64,000 nt of DNA. Origin: CAVURS01 sp963795385 (lineage in GTDB: Bacteria > Actinomycetota > Actinomycetes > Actinomycetales > CAVURS01). The notes below the pieces were generated by a model, which had not been told where the DNA came from, did not search any database, and worked only from the letters and a program-made list of their open reading frames with translations. A program made the position numbers and the translations under genes. The stretch lies in contig CAWCHK010000002.1 of assembly GCA_963795385.1 (NCBI GenBank), positions 124,001-188,000 of the forward strand, given 5' to 3'. The stretch's first letter is position 1, and each line of letters starts with the position of its first letter. This document shows positions 17,063 through 26,469 of this stretch, in pieces.

Positions 17063-17941
17063 ATGAGCACGACTGCGACCGCCCGCCGGACCGAGCTCGC
17101 GGCGTTCCTGCGCGCCTGCCGCGGCCGGATCACGCCTGAGGTGGTCGGCCTGCCGCCGGGCCCGCGACGGCGCACCCCGGGCCTGCGCCGCGAGGAGGTC
17201 GCGAACCTCGCCGGCGTCGGGGTGACCTGGTACACCTGGCTCGAGCAGGGACGCCCGATCAACGCCAGCGAGCAGGTGGTCGAGGCGATCAGCCGGACCC
17301 TGCGGCTCGACGCGGCCGAGCGCGATCACCTCTACCACCTGGCCGAGCTGCCGCCGCCGGGCACGCCCGCCGTCGCCGGGATCTCCGAGGACGTCCAGGA
17401 GATCCTCGACGCGCTCGACCCGCTGCCGGCGATGCTGACCAACGCGCGCTACGACGTGCTCGGGTGGAACGCGTCGTACGCCGCGATCTTCTCCGGGATC
17501 ATCAGCGGCAACGGGCGGCGCAACACGGTGTGGTGCATCTTCACGTCCCCGGCGTGCTGCAACCCGCTGGTCGACCCGGGCCTGGAGCTGCCGCGGCTCG
17601 TGGCGATGCTGCGCTCGGGCTATGGCCGGCACGTGGGCGAGCCGGAGTGGGAGAGCTTCCTCGACGCGCTCCGCGGCGCCAGCCCGGTGTTCGCCCAGAT
17701 GTGGGCCCAGCAGCAGGTGGCCGCTCCCGGACCGATGCGCAAGGTGTTCCGGCACGCCGCCGTCGGCGAGATCCGGGCGACGACCACCAGCCTGGCGCTG
17801 ACCGGCTCACCCGAGACCCGCGTCGTGGTCTACCGCGCCGACGACGAGGAGTCGCGGGACCGGATCGCCTGGCTGCGGGCGCACCCGGACGCCAAGGCGA
17901 CCCTGCACGACCACCACGACGCGATCCAGCTGCCGGCCTGA
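17063..17941 (+). CDS. MmyB-type helix-turn-helix regulator
   Basis: Regulator of 292 residues: an N-terminal XRE-type HTH (about 10-80; TPGLRREEVANLAGVGVTWY then LEQGRPINASEQVVEAISRT) and a C-terminal PAS-like MmyB ligand domain that binds a hydrophobic, probably fatty-acid-like ligand. Typical C-terminal landmarks are NARYDVLGWNASYAAIF, GSPETRVVVYRADDEESRDR and LHDHHDAIQLPA. The ATG follows AGGATGGGGA. It diverges from the DHA2 exporter and probably regulates it. Its stop overlaps the pdxH start by one base. Confidence 0.92.
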   Translation: MSTTATARRTELAAFLRACRGRITPEVVGLPPGPRRRTPGLRREEVANLAGVGVTWYTWLEQGRPINASEQVVEAISRTLRLDAAERDHLYHLAELPPPGTPAVAGISEDVQEILDALDPLPAMLTNARYDVLGWNASYAAIFSGIISGNGRRNTVWCIFTSPACCNPLVDPGLELPRLVAMLRSGYGRHVGEPEWESFLDALRGASPVFAQMWAQQQVAAPGPMRKVFRHAAVGEIRATTTSLALTGSPETRVVVYRADDEESRDRIAWLRAHPDAKATLHDHHDAIQLPA

Positions 17942-18654
17942 TGGCCGCCGGCGAACCGATCGTCGACGCGGTCGTTGCCCCGCCGATCGTCGACCCGCTG
18001 GCCCGCCGCTCCTACGACGCCCCCGGCCTGGGCGAGGACCTGCCGCCGGCGCCGCTCGGGCTGCTCCGCGAGTGGTACGCCGCGGCCGTGGCCGACGAGC
18101 GGGTGGACGAGCCGGCGGCGATGGTGCTCTCCACGGTCGACGCCGACGGCCACCCGAACGCCCGCACCGTCCTGCTCAAGGGCCTCGACGCCCGGGGTGC
18201 GGAGTTCTACACCAATCTCGACTCGACCAAGGCGGCCGAGCTGTCTCGGGTCGCCTGGGCGTCGGTGGTGCTGCCGTGGCACCCGATGTACCGGCAGGTC
18301 CGGCTGCGCGGCCCGGTCGAGCCGGTCTCCCGGGAGGAGTCCGCGACGTACTTCGCCTCCCGGCCGCGGGGCTCCCAGGTGGCCTCGCGGGCCTCGCACC
18401 AGTCGCAGCCGGTCGGCTCGCGGGCCGAGCTCGTCGCGGCCGTCGCCGCCGAGGAGGCCCGCTGGCCGGACACCGGGTCGCCCCTCGACGTGCCGCTGCC
18501 GGACTACTGGGGCGGCTTCCGGCTCCGGCCGGTCGAGGTCGAGCTGTGGGTCGGCCAGCCGTCGCGGCTGCACGACCGGGTCCGGTACGCCGCACCGCCT
18601 GGGACACCGCTGGACGACCCGGCCGCGTGGACCCGGATGCGCCTCCAGCCCTGA
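17941..18654 (+). CDS. pdxH: Pyridoxamine 5'-phosphate oxidase
   Basis: FMN enzyme that oxidises PNP/PMP to pyridoxal phosphate. It has 237 residues. Family motifs: AMVLSTVDADGHPNARTVLL near the FMN-binding strand, GAEFYTNLDSTKAAEL, the SRASHQSQPVGSRAEL region, and the C-terminal signature PDYWGGFRLRPVEVELW...RLHDRVRY with the substrate-binding Arg residues. The ATG overlaps the preceding stop (TGATG), so it is cotranscribed with the MmyB gene, although the link is likely positional. The nearby PLP-dependent serC fits the usual neighbourhood. A strong hairpin follows the stop. Confidence 0.96.
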   Translation: MAAGEPIVDAVVAPPIVDPLARRSYDAPGLGEDLPPAPLGLLREWYAAAVADERVDEPAAMVLSTVDADGHPNARTVLLKGLDARGAEFYTNLDSTKAAELSRVAWASVVLPWHPMYRQVRLRGPVEPVSREESATYFASRPRGSQVASRASHQSQPVGSRAELVAAVAAEEARWPDTGSPLDVPLPDYWGGFRLRPVEVELWVGQPSRLHDRVRYAAPPGTPLDDPAAWTRMRLQP

Positions 18655-18665
18655 ATCGCCAGGAC

Positions 18666-18707
18666 CGTGGAACATCACCCGGGTCATGGCGCGGGTGAAG
18701 TTCCACG
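18666..18707 (+). terminator. Strong palindrome after pdxH
   Basis: Arms 18666-18681 and 18692-18707 pair over 16 bases with one mismatch (GTGGAACATCACCCG against CGGGTGAAGTTCCAC) around a 10-base loop. It starts 12 bases after the pdxH stop. No U tract. It fits a transcript end or a REP-like extragenic palindrome. Confidence 0.6.
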
Positions 18708-19067
18708 ATCCGCGCGACTCGACAAGGCCCTGGGCAGGGAACAGCCCACGGGCCGGTCGAGAGGCTCGACCTGCTGCGCTGGACGAGGCGCGGCGTACCC
18801 GTGGGCTGCGGTGACTGCCTGAGGCTCGCATGCCGGAGACCGGCAAACGGGTCGGTCAGGTGTCCGTCCCAAATGACGGGCGGCTAGCTGGCAGCCACCT
18901 CACGCGTCCGTATGTCAATCACTTGACGGACCACCTCCTTTCCCGTGTACGCCGACCTTAAGTCGGGTCCGGCGTAGCGGCAACGGGATTGTGCGATGTT
19001 CGCCGAGGGCGGCACAGCGAGGAGCCGCGGGAGCGGTCCGTCCGGCCGGTCAGATGTGTCCGGCCGG
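18708..19067. other. Non-coding stretch between pdxH and rskA
   Basis: About 360 bases without a convincing gene. The frames here have no start with a ribosome binding site and no recognisable family. The only structure seen is a 14-base direct repeat GTCCGGCCGGTCAG at 19040-19053 and 19058-19071, the second copy running into the rskA stop. A relatively AT-rich patch near 18910-18960 could hold a promoter but shows no clear boxes. Confidence 0.5.
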
Positions 19068-19835
19068 TCAGGCGTGCAGCGGCATCAGCAGGACCGGCGT
19101 CGTGGTCGGCTGCTTCGAGCCGCCCGCCGGCTCGGACGTGACGCCGAAGCTGACCGTGCCCGCCGGGACGTTCTTGGCCACGACCGGCAGGACCGACCCG
19201 TCGGCCTTGCGGGTGAGGACGCCGACCGACCGCGCGCCCGAGGCGTTGATGACCCAGAGCTGCCAGACCCGCGTGCCCGGGGTCGCCGGCATGCCGGCCG
19301 CTGAGAACACCGCAGCACCACGGACCGCCGAGACCACGGCCGTGGCCCGTGCGCCGGCCGGGCCGTTGGCGCTGACCGACGTGGCGTCGGGTGCGGACAG
19401 GACCGACGCGATGGCCGCGTCGGCCTGCTCGACCTGGTGCGCGTGGTGGTTGGCGCGGACGGCGATGCCCCCGGCGATGCCCCCGCCGATCAGGGCCACG
19501 GCCGCGACCGAGGCGGCGACCAGGGTGAGCAGGCGGCTGCGGCGGCGACCGGCCAGCTCGACCACCTGGGCATCGCGCGCGTCCAGGGCGTGCGCGCCGG
19601 CGGGCGGCGGCAGCTGGCGGGTCTGCCGGATCTCGGCCAGCACCCGGGACCTGAGCTCGGCCGGGGGCAGGACGTACTCCGCCTCGCCCATCCGGGCCAC
19701 GGTGGCGACCAGCTCGCGGACCTCCTGCGGGCAGGACGGGCAGTCGGCCAGGTGCGCCTCGAAGTCGGCAGCCTCGTCGGGGCTGACGGCGTGGGCGGCG
19801 TAGGCCCCGGTCAGCGTGTGCAGCTCGACGGTCAT
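19068..19835 (-). CDS. rskA: Anti-sigma-K factor RskA
   Basis: Membrane anti-sigma factor of 255 residues. The N-terminal cytoplasmic domain carries the zinc-binding anti-sigma motif H-x3-C-x2-C (H28, C32, C35 in EAHLADCPSCPQEV). A basic stretch and one membrane helix follow (LLTLVAASVAAVALIGGGIA, about 101-120), then an extracytoplasmic RskA domain with PGTRVWQLWVIN and SFGVTSEPAGGS. The start overlaps the sigK stop by four bases. By analogy with mycobacteria it holds SigK inactive until regulated proteolysis releases it. Confidence 0.95.
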   Translation of the reverse strand: MTVELHTLTGAYAAHAVSPDEAADFEAHLADCPSCPQEVRELVATVARMGEAEYVLPPAELRSRVLAEIRQTRQLPPPAGAHALDARDAQVVELAGRRRSRLLTLVAASVAAVALIGGGIAGGIAVRANHHAHQVEQADAAIASVLSAPDATSVSANGPAGARATAVVSAVRGAAVFSAAGMPATPGTRVWQLWVINASGARSVGVLTRKADGSVLPVVAKNVPAGTVSFGVTSEPAGGSKQPTTTPVLLMPLHA

Positions 19836-20491
19836 GCCTCCACCCCCATGCAGTCGCGCATCCGGATCAGCCCGTCGCGCAAGCGGGTCTTCACCGTGCC
19901 GAGCGGCACGGTCAGCAGGTCGGCGACCTCGCTGTAGGTGTATCCCCCGTAGTAGGCGAGGGTGACCGACTCGCGCTGGAGCTCGGTCAGGCCGCCGAGG
20001 CAGCGGCGTACCTGCACCTGCTCGATCCGGCTCTCGACCTCCTCGGCCACCTCGTCGTACGCCGCGGCGTAGTCCCGCGTGCCGACCTTGAGGTCGCGGT
20101 CGGTCGAGGCCTGCGACGAGCGGACCCGGTCGACGGCCCGGGCGTGCGCCATGGTCATCACCCAGGTCATCGCCTTGCCGCGGGACGGGTCGAACCGGGT
20201 CGCCGTCCGCCAGACCTCGAGGAACACCTCCTGGGTGACCTCCTCGGCCTGGGCCGGGTCGCGCAGCACCCGCCGGATGAGTCCGTGGACCGGGCCGGCG
20301 ACCGCGTCGTACAGCCGCTCGAAGGCTCGCTCGTCGCCCCGGGCGACCAGCGAGAGCACCTCGTCGAGGGGAGAGCCAGCGGCGGCACCCCTCGCGGTGG
20401 AGGCGGCGTGGGCATGAGCGGAGGAGCCAGGAACCGACTTCAGCCGGCGCTGCCCTCGACTCACGGGATCACCAGCCCTCACTGCCGCCAC
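19832..20491 (-). CDS. sigK: ECF RNA polymerase sigma factor SigK
   Basis: Extracytoplasmic-function sigma factor of 219 residues. Region 2 reads FERLYDAVAGPVHGLIRRVL...QEVFLEVWRTATRFDPSRG and AMTWVMTMAHARAVDRVRSS. Region 4 reads LGGLTELQRESVTLAYYGGY followed by TYSEVADLLTVPLGTVKTRL. I chose the GTG at 20491 because GAGGAGGAAG lies just upstream at ideal spacing; a second in-frame GTG at 20464 is the alternative. The paired anti-sigma gene overlaps the stop. In mycobacteria the pair autoregulates; no clear autoregulatory promoter was found in the 122 bases upstream. Confidence 0.94.
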   Translation of the reverse strand: MAAVRAGDPVSRGQRRLKSVPGSSAHAHAASTARGAAAGSPLDEVLSLVARGDERAFERLYDAVAGPVHGLIRRVLRDPAQAEEVTQEVFLEVWRTATRFDPSRGKAMTWVMTMAHARAVDRVRSSQASTDRDLKVGTRDYAAAYDEVAEEVESRIEQVQVRRCLGGLTELQRESVTLAYYGGYTYSEVADLLTVPLGTVKTRLRDGLIRMRDCMGVEA

Positions 20492-20613
20492 TGCTTCCTC
20501 CTCGATTCTGGCAGGGCGGCTGTCATACGGCCCCTCCGCCGCACACAGCCAAACCCTGCCGCCGATGGTTCGGCGCGCAGGGTCAGGCGGATTGGTGGAG
20601 GGTTGCGGGCGTC

Positions 20614-21093
20614 TCAGCCCCTCGAGGGCATCCCCGATCGGGCCTTGGTCGCCTGCCACTCGGCCCGGATCCGGCCCAGCTGGCCCCCGATGAAGTGGAA
20701 GAACTCCCGCATCTCCAGCACCCGGGTCTCGGCCGCGGAGCCAGGGGCGTCGAGCGCTCGGACGGCCTCGTCGGCCAGCTCGACGAACCGCGCGAACTCG
20801 CCCTCCTTGGAGGTGCTCGACTCGTACCACGCGTCGGCCGGCAGCCGGTAGACGTCCCGGCGGGATCCGGGCCGGCGCTCGCGGCGTACCAGCCCGACGT
20901 GGGTGAGGTAGCGGACGCCGCCGGAGATGCCCGCGGCGCTCGCGCCCAGCTGCCCGGCGAGCTCGGCCGCGGTCAGGCCGTCCTGCTGGGTCATCGTCAG
21001 GGCCATCAGGATCCGGGCCGGTGTGGGCGGCAGGCCCCAGTCGATGAAGGTCGCGGCCATCTGCTCCGTGACCCGGGCCACGTCCGCCGTCAT
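20614..21093 (-). CDS. GbsR/MarR-type transcriptional regulator
   Basis: Winged-helix protein of 159 residues. It begins MTADVARVTEQMAATFIDWG, followed by LPPTPARILMALTMTQ and the recognition region LTAAELAGQLGASAAGISGG, then the wing VRRERRPGSRRDVYRL. This arrangement is typical of the GbsR-like MarR group often found opposite ABC exporters in Actinomycetota. It diverges from an ABC transporter operon, and a near-perfect palindrome lies in the shared 65-base gap. Predicted repressor of that operon and of itself. Ligand unknown. Confidence 0.9.
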   Translation of the reverse strand: MTADVARVTEQMAATFIDWGLPPTPARILMALTMTQQDGLTAAELAGQLGASAAGISGGVRYLTHVGLVRRERRPGSRRDVYRLPADAWYESSTSKEGEFARFVELADEAVRALDAPGSAAETRVLEMREFFHFIGGQLGRIRAEWQATKARSGMPSRG

Positions 21094-21122
21094 GGGCGCG
21101 TCCTCTCGCTCGGTTTATGAGT

Positions 21123-21151
21123 TTCACAAAATTGTGAAGCAAGTGTAACTT
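21123..21151 (+). promoter_or_regulatory. ABC exporter promoter with palindromic operator
   Basis: TTCACAA-AA-TTGTGAA (21123-21138) is a seven-base-arm palindrome in an AT-rich island. Its left arm supplies a -35-like TTCACA, and TAACTT (21146-21151) lies 17 bases downstream as a -10 of the TANNNT type. Transcription would begin about 21158, at the GTG start at 21159, giving a leaderless mRNA. The palindrome overlapping the -35 suits repression by the divergent GbsR/MarR protein. Confidence 0.7.
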
Positions 21152-21158
21152 CGAACGG

Positions 21159-22084
<926 letters not shown>

Positions 22085-22088
<4 letters not shown>

Positions 22089-23686
22089 CCGGCGCGCTGA
22101 CCCTGCTGCGGGGGGCGGCGCGGCGGGACCGGGTCCGGCTGGCGGCGTGGGTACTCGTCCTGGCCGGCGTGATGGCCGGGTCGGCCAAGAGCACCGCGGC
22201 GCTCTACCCGACGCATGCCTCGCTGGCAGAGGTCGCGCGGGGGCTCGCGAAGACGCCGGCGACGCTTGCGCTCTACGGGCCGCCGGCCCAGCTGGACACG
22301 GTGGGCGGCATCGCGATGTGGAAGCCGGGCGGCCTGGCGCTGGTGCTGACCGGCCTGCTCGCCGTCTTCACGGTGGTGCGCCACACCCGGGCCGAGGAGG
22401 AGGCGGGGCTGGCCGAGCTCACCGGCGCCGGAGCGGTCGGGCGCCCGGCTCCGCTGGCTGCGGCGCTGGCCCTGGCGGGGGGTACGGCGCTCGCGCTCGG
22501 GCTGCTCGTCGGGCTCGGCCTGGCGGCCGTCGGCGCCGGTGGCTGGGGGGCTGTCGGGGCTGGATCGTCTTTCACCGCAACGGGTTTCGTCTTCGCTGGG
22601 GTCGGGGCGCTCTCGGCGCAGCTCTGCGTCACGTCACGGGCGGCGAACGGGCTGGCGGGCGCCGTGCTCGGCGCGTCGTACGTCCTGCGAGCGGTCGCGG
22701 ACGGGTCGTCGACGGTGAGCTGGCTGCGCTGGGCGTCACCCATCGGGTGGGTGCAGCGGCTCGAGCCGTACGCCGGGCAGCCGCGGTGGTGGGTCTTGCT
22801 GCTGCCGCTGGCGACGGCCGCCGGCCTGGGTCTGGTGGCCGGAGTCCTGCGCGCCCGTCGGGACCTCGGCGCGGGCCTGCTGGCCAGCCGGCCCGGCCCG
22901 GCGGCGGCGAGCCCGCGGCTGGCCGGGACGTTCGGGCTGGCCTGGCGGCTGGAGCGGGCCACGCTCGCGGCCTGGGCGCTGGCGATGGCGGCGCTCGGCG
23001 GGTTGCTCGGCTGGCTGGCCACGCAGGTCGGCTCGCTCGTCGACCAGGGGTCGGGCACGGCCGACCTGCTGGCCGAGCTGGGCGGTCGGCAGGACCTGGT
23101 GGACAGCTATCTGGCCGCCTCGCTGGGGATCGCCGGCGTCGCGGTGTCGGCGTACGCGGTGTTGGCCGTGCTGCGGCTGCGCGGTGAGGAGGAGGCCGGC
23201 CGGGTCGAGCCGGTGCTCGCGGCCGGGGTCAGCCGGGGCCGGCTCGTCGCGAGCCGCCTGGTGGTCGCCCTGGGTGGCAGCGCCGCGCTGCTGGCGGTGC
23301 TGGGCCTGGCCGCAGGGCTGGGGCACGGCCTGGCCGACGGGTCGGTCGGGCGCCAGCTGCCGCGCTTGCTGCTGGCGGCGCTGGCCGAGGCTCCGGCGGT
23401 GTGGGTGCTCGCGGCGATCGCGGCCGCGCTGGTGGGTCTCCTGCCGGTGCGGGCGGTGCTGGCCTGGGGGGTGCTCGGTGTCGCCGTGCTGGTCGGGCCG
23501 CTGGGTGCGGTCCTGGGCCTGCCGGGGTGGCTGGAGGACGTCTCGCCGTACTCGCACGTGCCGCACCTGCCGGCGGCGTCCGTCCCCGCGGGTGACCTTG
23601 TGCCGCTGCTCGTCCTCATCGCCCTGGCCGTCGTACTCCTGGCCGCCGCCCTCGCGGCCTACCGCCGCCGCGACATCCCCGCCTGA
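22085..23686 (+). CDS. ABC exporter permease
   Basis: Membrane protein of 533 residues with about 12 hydrophobic segments in two six-helix halves. Each half carries a similar loop: EEEAGLAELTGAGAVGR (about 104-120) and EEEAGRVEPVLAAGVSRGR (about 375-393). The internal duplication and this loop are typical of permeases annotated as exporters of polyketide antibiotics. The ATG overlaps the ATPase stop. Unusually rich in Ala/Leu/Gly, as expected for a very high GC membrane gene. Substrate unknown. Confidence 0.92.
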
Positions 23687-23700
23687 CCCCACCCCCTCTC

Positions 23701-23808
23701 GTCTTGGCCGTCGGTTCCGGGTTTGGCGGTCGAGTCCGGAGTCAATGCCCGAAATGTCCGACCCAAAACCCGGAACCGACGGCCAAACCCGGAACCGACG
23801 GCCAAGAC
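23701..23808. repeat. Inverted plus tandem repeat between convergent genes
   Basis: A perfect 27-base inverted repeat (23701-23727 and 23782-23808; it begins GTCTTGGCCGTCGG) flanks an inner region. The right side carries the 19-base unit AAACCCGGAACCGACGGCC twice in tandem (23766-23784 and 23785-23803), so the left arm can pair with either copy. It fills the gap between the ABC permease and the convergent photolyase gene and may act as a two-way terminator with alternative foldings. Confidence 0.75.
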
Positions 23809-23832
23809 AAGCCGGGGTCGGCTGCAGCAGCG

Positions 23833-25214
23833 TCAGGTGGCGCGGACGGACTCGAACCGGCGCAGGGCCTCGAGCCGCTCGGCGGCATGGTCGACCACCC
23901 GCCGCGGATAGCCGTGGGCGTAGCCGTCCAGGCCGGACCGCCCCGCGTCCCACGGCTGGTGCGCCGCCGGGCCGGGCAGGTGCCGCAGCTCCGCAACGTA
24001 GCGCCGCACGTAGTCCCCCTCCGGGTCGAACCGCAGCCCCTGGGTGACCGGGTTGAACACCCGGACGTACGGCGCTGCGTCCGTGCCCGACCCGGCGGCC
24101 CACTGCCAGCCGTGCGAGTTCGAGGCCAGGTCGCCGTCCCGCAGCCACCGCATGAAGTGCCGCGCCCCGTGCTGCCACTCCACGTGCAGGTCCTTGACCA
24201 GGAAGCTCGCGACCACCATCCGGACCCGGTTGTGCATCCAGCCCTCGGCCCGCAGCTGCCGCAGGCCCGCGTCGACGAACGGGAAGCCGGTCCGTCCCTC
24301 CTGCCAGGCGTGGAAGTGCGCCCCCGGCCGCGACCACTCCATGCCGGCCAGCTGCGGCAGGAAGTACTCCGCGCGCCGACTCCGGCCGGTGCCACAGCAC
24401 GTCGGCGTAGAACTCCCGCCAGGCCAGCTCGGTGCGGAATGCGGCTCGACCCCCGGCCCCGTCGCCGGGCCAGGTCGGCCAGCAACGTCCGGGGGTGGAT
24501 CTCGCCGTACTTCAGGTGGGCCGAGAGCCCCGACGTCCCGTCCAGGTCCGGCCGGTCGCGGTCGCGTCGCCGTAGTCCTCCAGCGGCCGTCGAAGGAACG
24601 CCCGCCAGCGCTCCCGCGCGGCCTCCTCGCCGACGGCGGCAGCTCGAGGCCACCGAGGTCGGACTCGTCCGGCAGCGTCCTCGCTCTCGACCGACCGGGC
24701 CCAGCGCAGCCCGGCCGGCTCGGGCGCCGGCCCGGCCAGCCGTGCTCGGCCCAGGCGCGGGCGAACGGCGTGAAGACCTGGTACGCCGTGCCGTCGCGGC
24801 TTGCGCACAGTGCCGGGCCCGACGGCGTACGGCGTGCCGGTGCGGACCAGCCGGCTGCCCGGCCTGCTCCAGCGCCGCGGCGACGGCGTCGTCGCGCCGG
24901 CGGCCGTATGGCCGGCGTCGGCCGCTGACGTGCACCGGCGCCGGCGTTACCGCCGGCGCCCAGCTCGGCGACCACCTGGGGCACGACCCGACGGGGTCGC
25001 CGGGCCGCACGACCAGGGCGCCGTCGAGCCGCTCGGAGAGGGCGCGAGCGAGCGGAGCAGCCAAGCCCGGCGGGGGGGACCGGCGGGCCCCACAGCGCCG
25101 GGTCGATCACGAAGAGCGGCAGGACGCGGCCGCCGTCGCCTCCCTGGCCGCCGCGAGCAGGGCCGGATGGTCGCCCCGGCGCAGGTCGCGGCGCAGCCAC
25201 ACGATCGCGTCCAC
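23833..25214 (-). pseudogene. phrB: Deoxyribodipyrimidine photolyase, interrupted by many frameshifts
   Basis: Light-driven DNA repair flavoprotein of the photolyase/cryptochrome family. The N-terminus VDAIVWLRRDLRRGDHPALL (GTG at 25214) and the C-terminal FAD-binding half (RTGFPFVDAGLRQLRAEGWM, HNRVRMVVASFLVKDLH, ASNSHGWQWAAGSGTDAAPY) are unmistakable. Family sequence continues through the middle (RDGTAYQVFTPFARAW, ERWRAFLRRPLEDYGD, GTSGLSAHLKYGEIHPR, ELAWREFYADVLWHRPESAR), but the frame changes about a dozen times between roughly 24375 and 25140. The C-terminal 180 residues are intact. Neighbouring ideR and the NlpC/P60 gene also carry single frameshifts, so sequence error is more likely than a true pseudogene. 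Corrected length would be about 450 residues. Confidence 0.85.
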
Positions 25215-25346
25215 CCGAGCACGCCTCCCGCCCGGAGCACCACCGCCTCCGGCGTGGGAGGGTAGGGCCGGAACAGGCGGACCGCCGTACGGCGTTCGCG
25301 CCAGGAGGCCAGCCGAGCCAGCACGAAGCCCACAGGGAGTCACCCA

Positions 25347-26070
25347 GTGAGTGACCTGATCGACACGACGGAGATGTACCTCCGGACGATCTACGAGCTG
25401 CAGGAGGAGGGCATCGTGCCGCTGCGCGCCCGGATCGCGGAGCGGCTCGGGCACAGCGGCCCGACCGTCTCCCAGACCGTGGCCCGGATGGAGCGCGACG
25501 GCCTGGTGCAGGTCTCCGGCGACCGCCACCTGGAGCTGAGCGACGAGGGCCGGTCCAAGGCGATGCGGGTGATGCGCAAGCACCGGCTGGCCGAGCGGCT
25601 GCTGGTCGACGTCATCGGTCTGGAGTGGGAGTACGTCCACGAGGAGGCCTGCCGCTGGGAGCACGTCATCAGCGAGCGGGTCGAGCGCAAGCTGCTCGAG
25701 GTCCTGCGCAACCCGACCGAGTCGCCGTACGGCACGCCGATCCCAGGGCTGGAGGAGCTCGGCGCGACGACGTCGGCCGAGGACTTCCTGGACGCCCTCG
25801 GGACGCTGCGCCCGCTGACCGAGCTGGCCGGCGCCGCGGGCGCCGAGCCGGTCGAGGTGGTGGTCCGCCGGCTCGGCGAGCCGGCCCAGCTGGACCACGA
25901 CGTGCTGAGCCTGCTGCACGTGGCCGGGCTCCAGCCGGGGGCCACGGTCCGGGTCGCCGGGCTGCGACCGGGCGTCCTCGTCATGACCGACGGGGGCGGC
26001 CGACGTCGAGCTGGACGCCGAGATCGCCGCCCACGTCTTCGTGGCTGTGCCCGTCAGCGTGCTCGACTAG
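25347..26070 (+). CDS. ideR: Iron-dependent regulator IdeR/DtxR, frameshifted near the 3' end
   Basis: Metal-dependent repressor controlling iron uptake and storage. The N-terminal winged helix LIDTTEMYLRTIYELQEEGI and SGPTVSQTVARMERDGLVQV matches DtxR/IdeR closely. Metal-site residues occur in MRVMRKHRLAERLLVDVI and HEEACRWEHVISERVE, and an SH3-like domain follows. After LRPGVLVMTDGG the reading frame as given runs on to 26090 with Arg-rich nonsense. Removing one G from the five-G run at 25991-25995 restores family-like VELDAEIAAHVFVAVPVSVLD and a TAG at 26068-26070, giving 240 residues. A homopolymer sequencing error is the simplest explanation. Confidence 0.9.
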
Positions 26071-26173
26071 CCGCGACCGACCGCGATTAGCCCGTTCGGG
26101 CGAATCCCGTCGCTCTGCGTCCACCCGCCGTGCGGGCAATCGTGGCCGCAGACAACCAGGCCGTGACCTAGGT

Positions 26174-26202
26174 GTGACATTTGAGCTCACCTTGTGTACG
26201 TT
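26174..26202 (+). promoter_or_regulatory. Probable promoter of the riboswitch transcript
   Basis: GTGACA (26174-26179) and TACGTT (26197-26202) are separated by 17 bases and lie about 40 bases upstream of the conserved aptamer, so the transcript would start near 26209. The boxes are plausible for a housekeeping actinobacterial promoter but not strong. Confidence 0.45.
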
Positions 26203-26239
26203 GGTTTTCGCTTCCCACCCCTCCAGGGAAGCCCTCACG

Positions 26240-26462
26240 CGGACGCCGAGCTCTGCCACCGCGACCGAGGACCGTACAACCGCATGGCAGAGGCGGGGGA
26301 CCCACTTCGGGTCGGAGCGATCGGCGGACGTCGCCAGTCCGCCGCGAGCACCGGCCCTTGGGGTGAAGCCGAGTCGGCGGCGGTCGGCTCACGACGCCTA
26401 CGACGAGGCCGGGTGCTCTCCACCCGAACCCGACAGCTCACCTCGTAGGCGACGGAGAGGCT
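26240..26462 (+). promoter_or_regulatory. c-di-AMP riboswitch (ydaO/yuaA family)
   Basis: The conserved aptamer blocks occur in the right order: GCCGAGCTCTGCCACC, then GCAGAGGCGGGGGACCCA (near 26286-26304), TTGGGGTGAAGCCG (near 26357), GGTGCTCTCCACCCGAACCC and CGACAGCTCACCTCGTAGGC, closing with GACGGAGAGG. This combination is diagnostic of the ydaO-yuaA class, which senses cyclic di-AMP and in Actinomycetota precedes cell-wall hydrolase genes. The 3' end of the aptamer (GGAGAGG, 26454-26460) lies nine bases before the GTG start, so it is probably also the ribosome binding site, which suggests control of translation initiation. In this class ligand binding generally turns expression off. Confidence 0.93.
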
Positions 26463-26469
26463 TTACTAC

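Noticed and set aside
24512..24808. Separate small genes within the photolyase region
   Set aside because: Their sequences are successive parts of one photolyase read in different frames.
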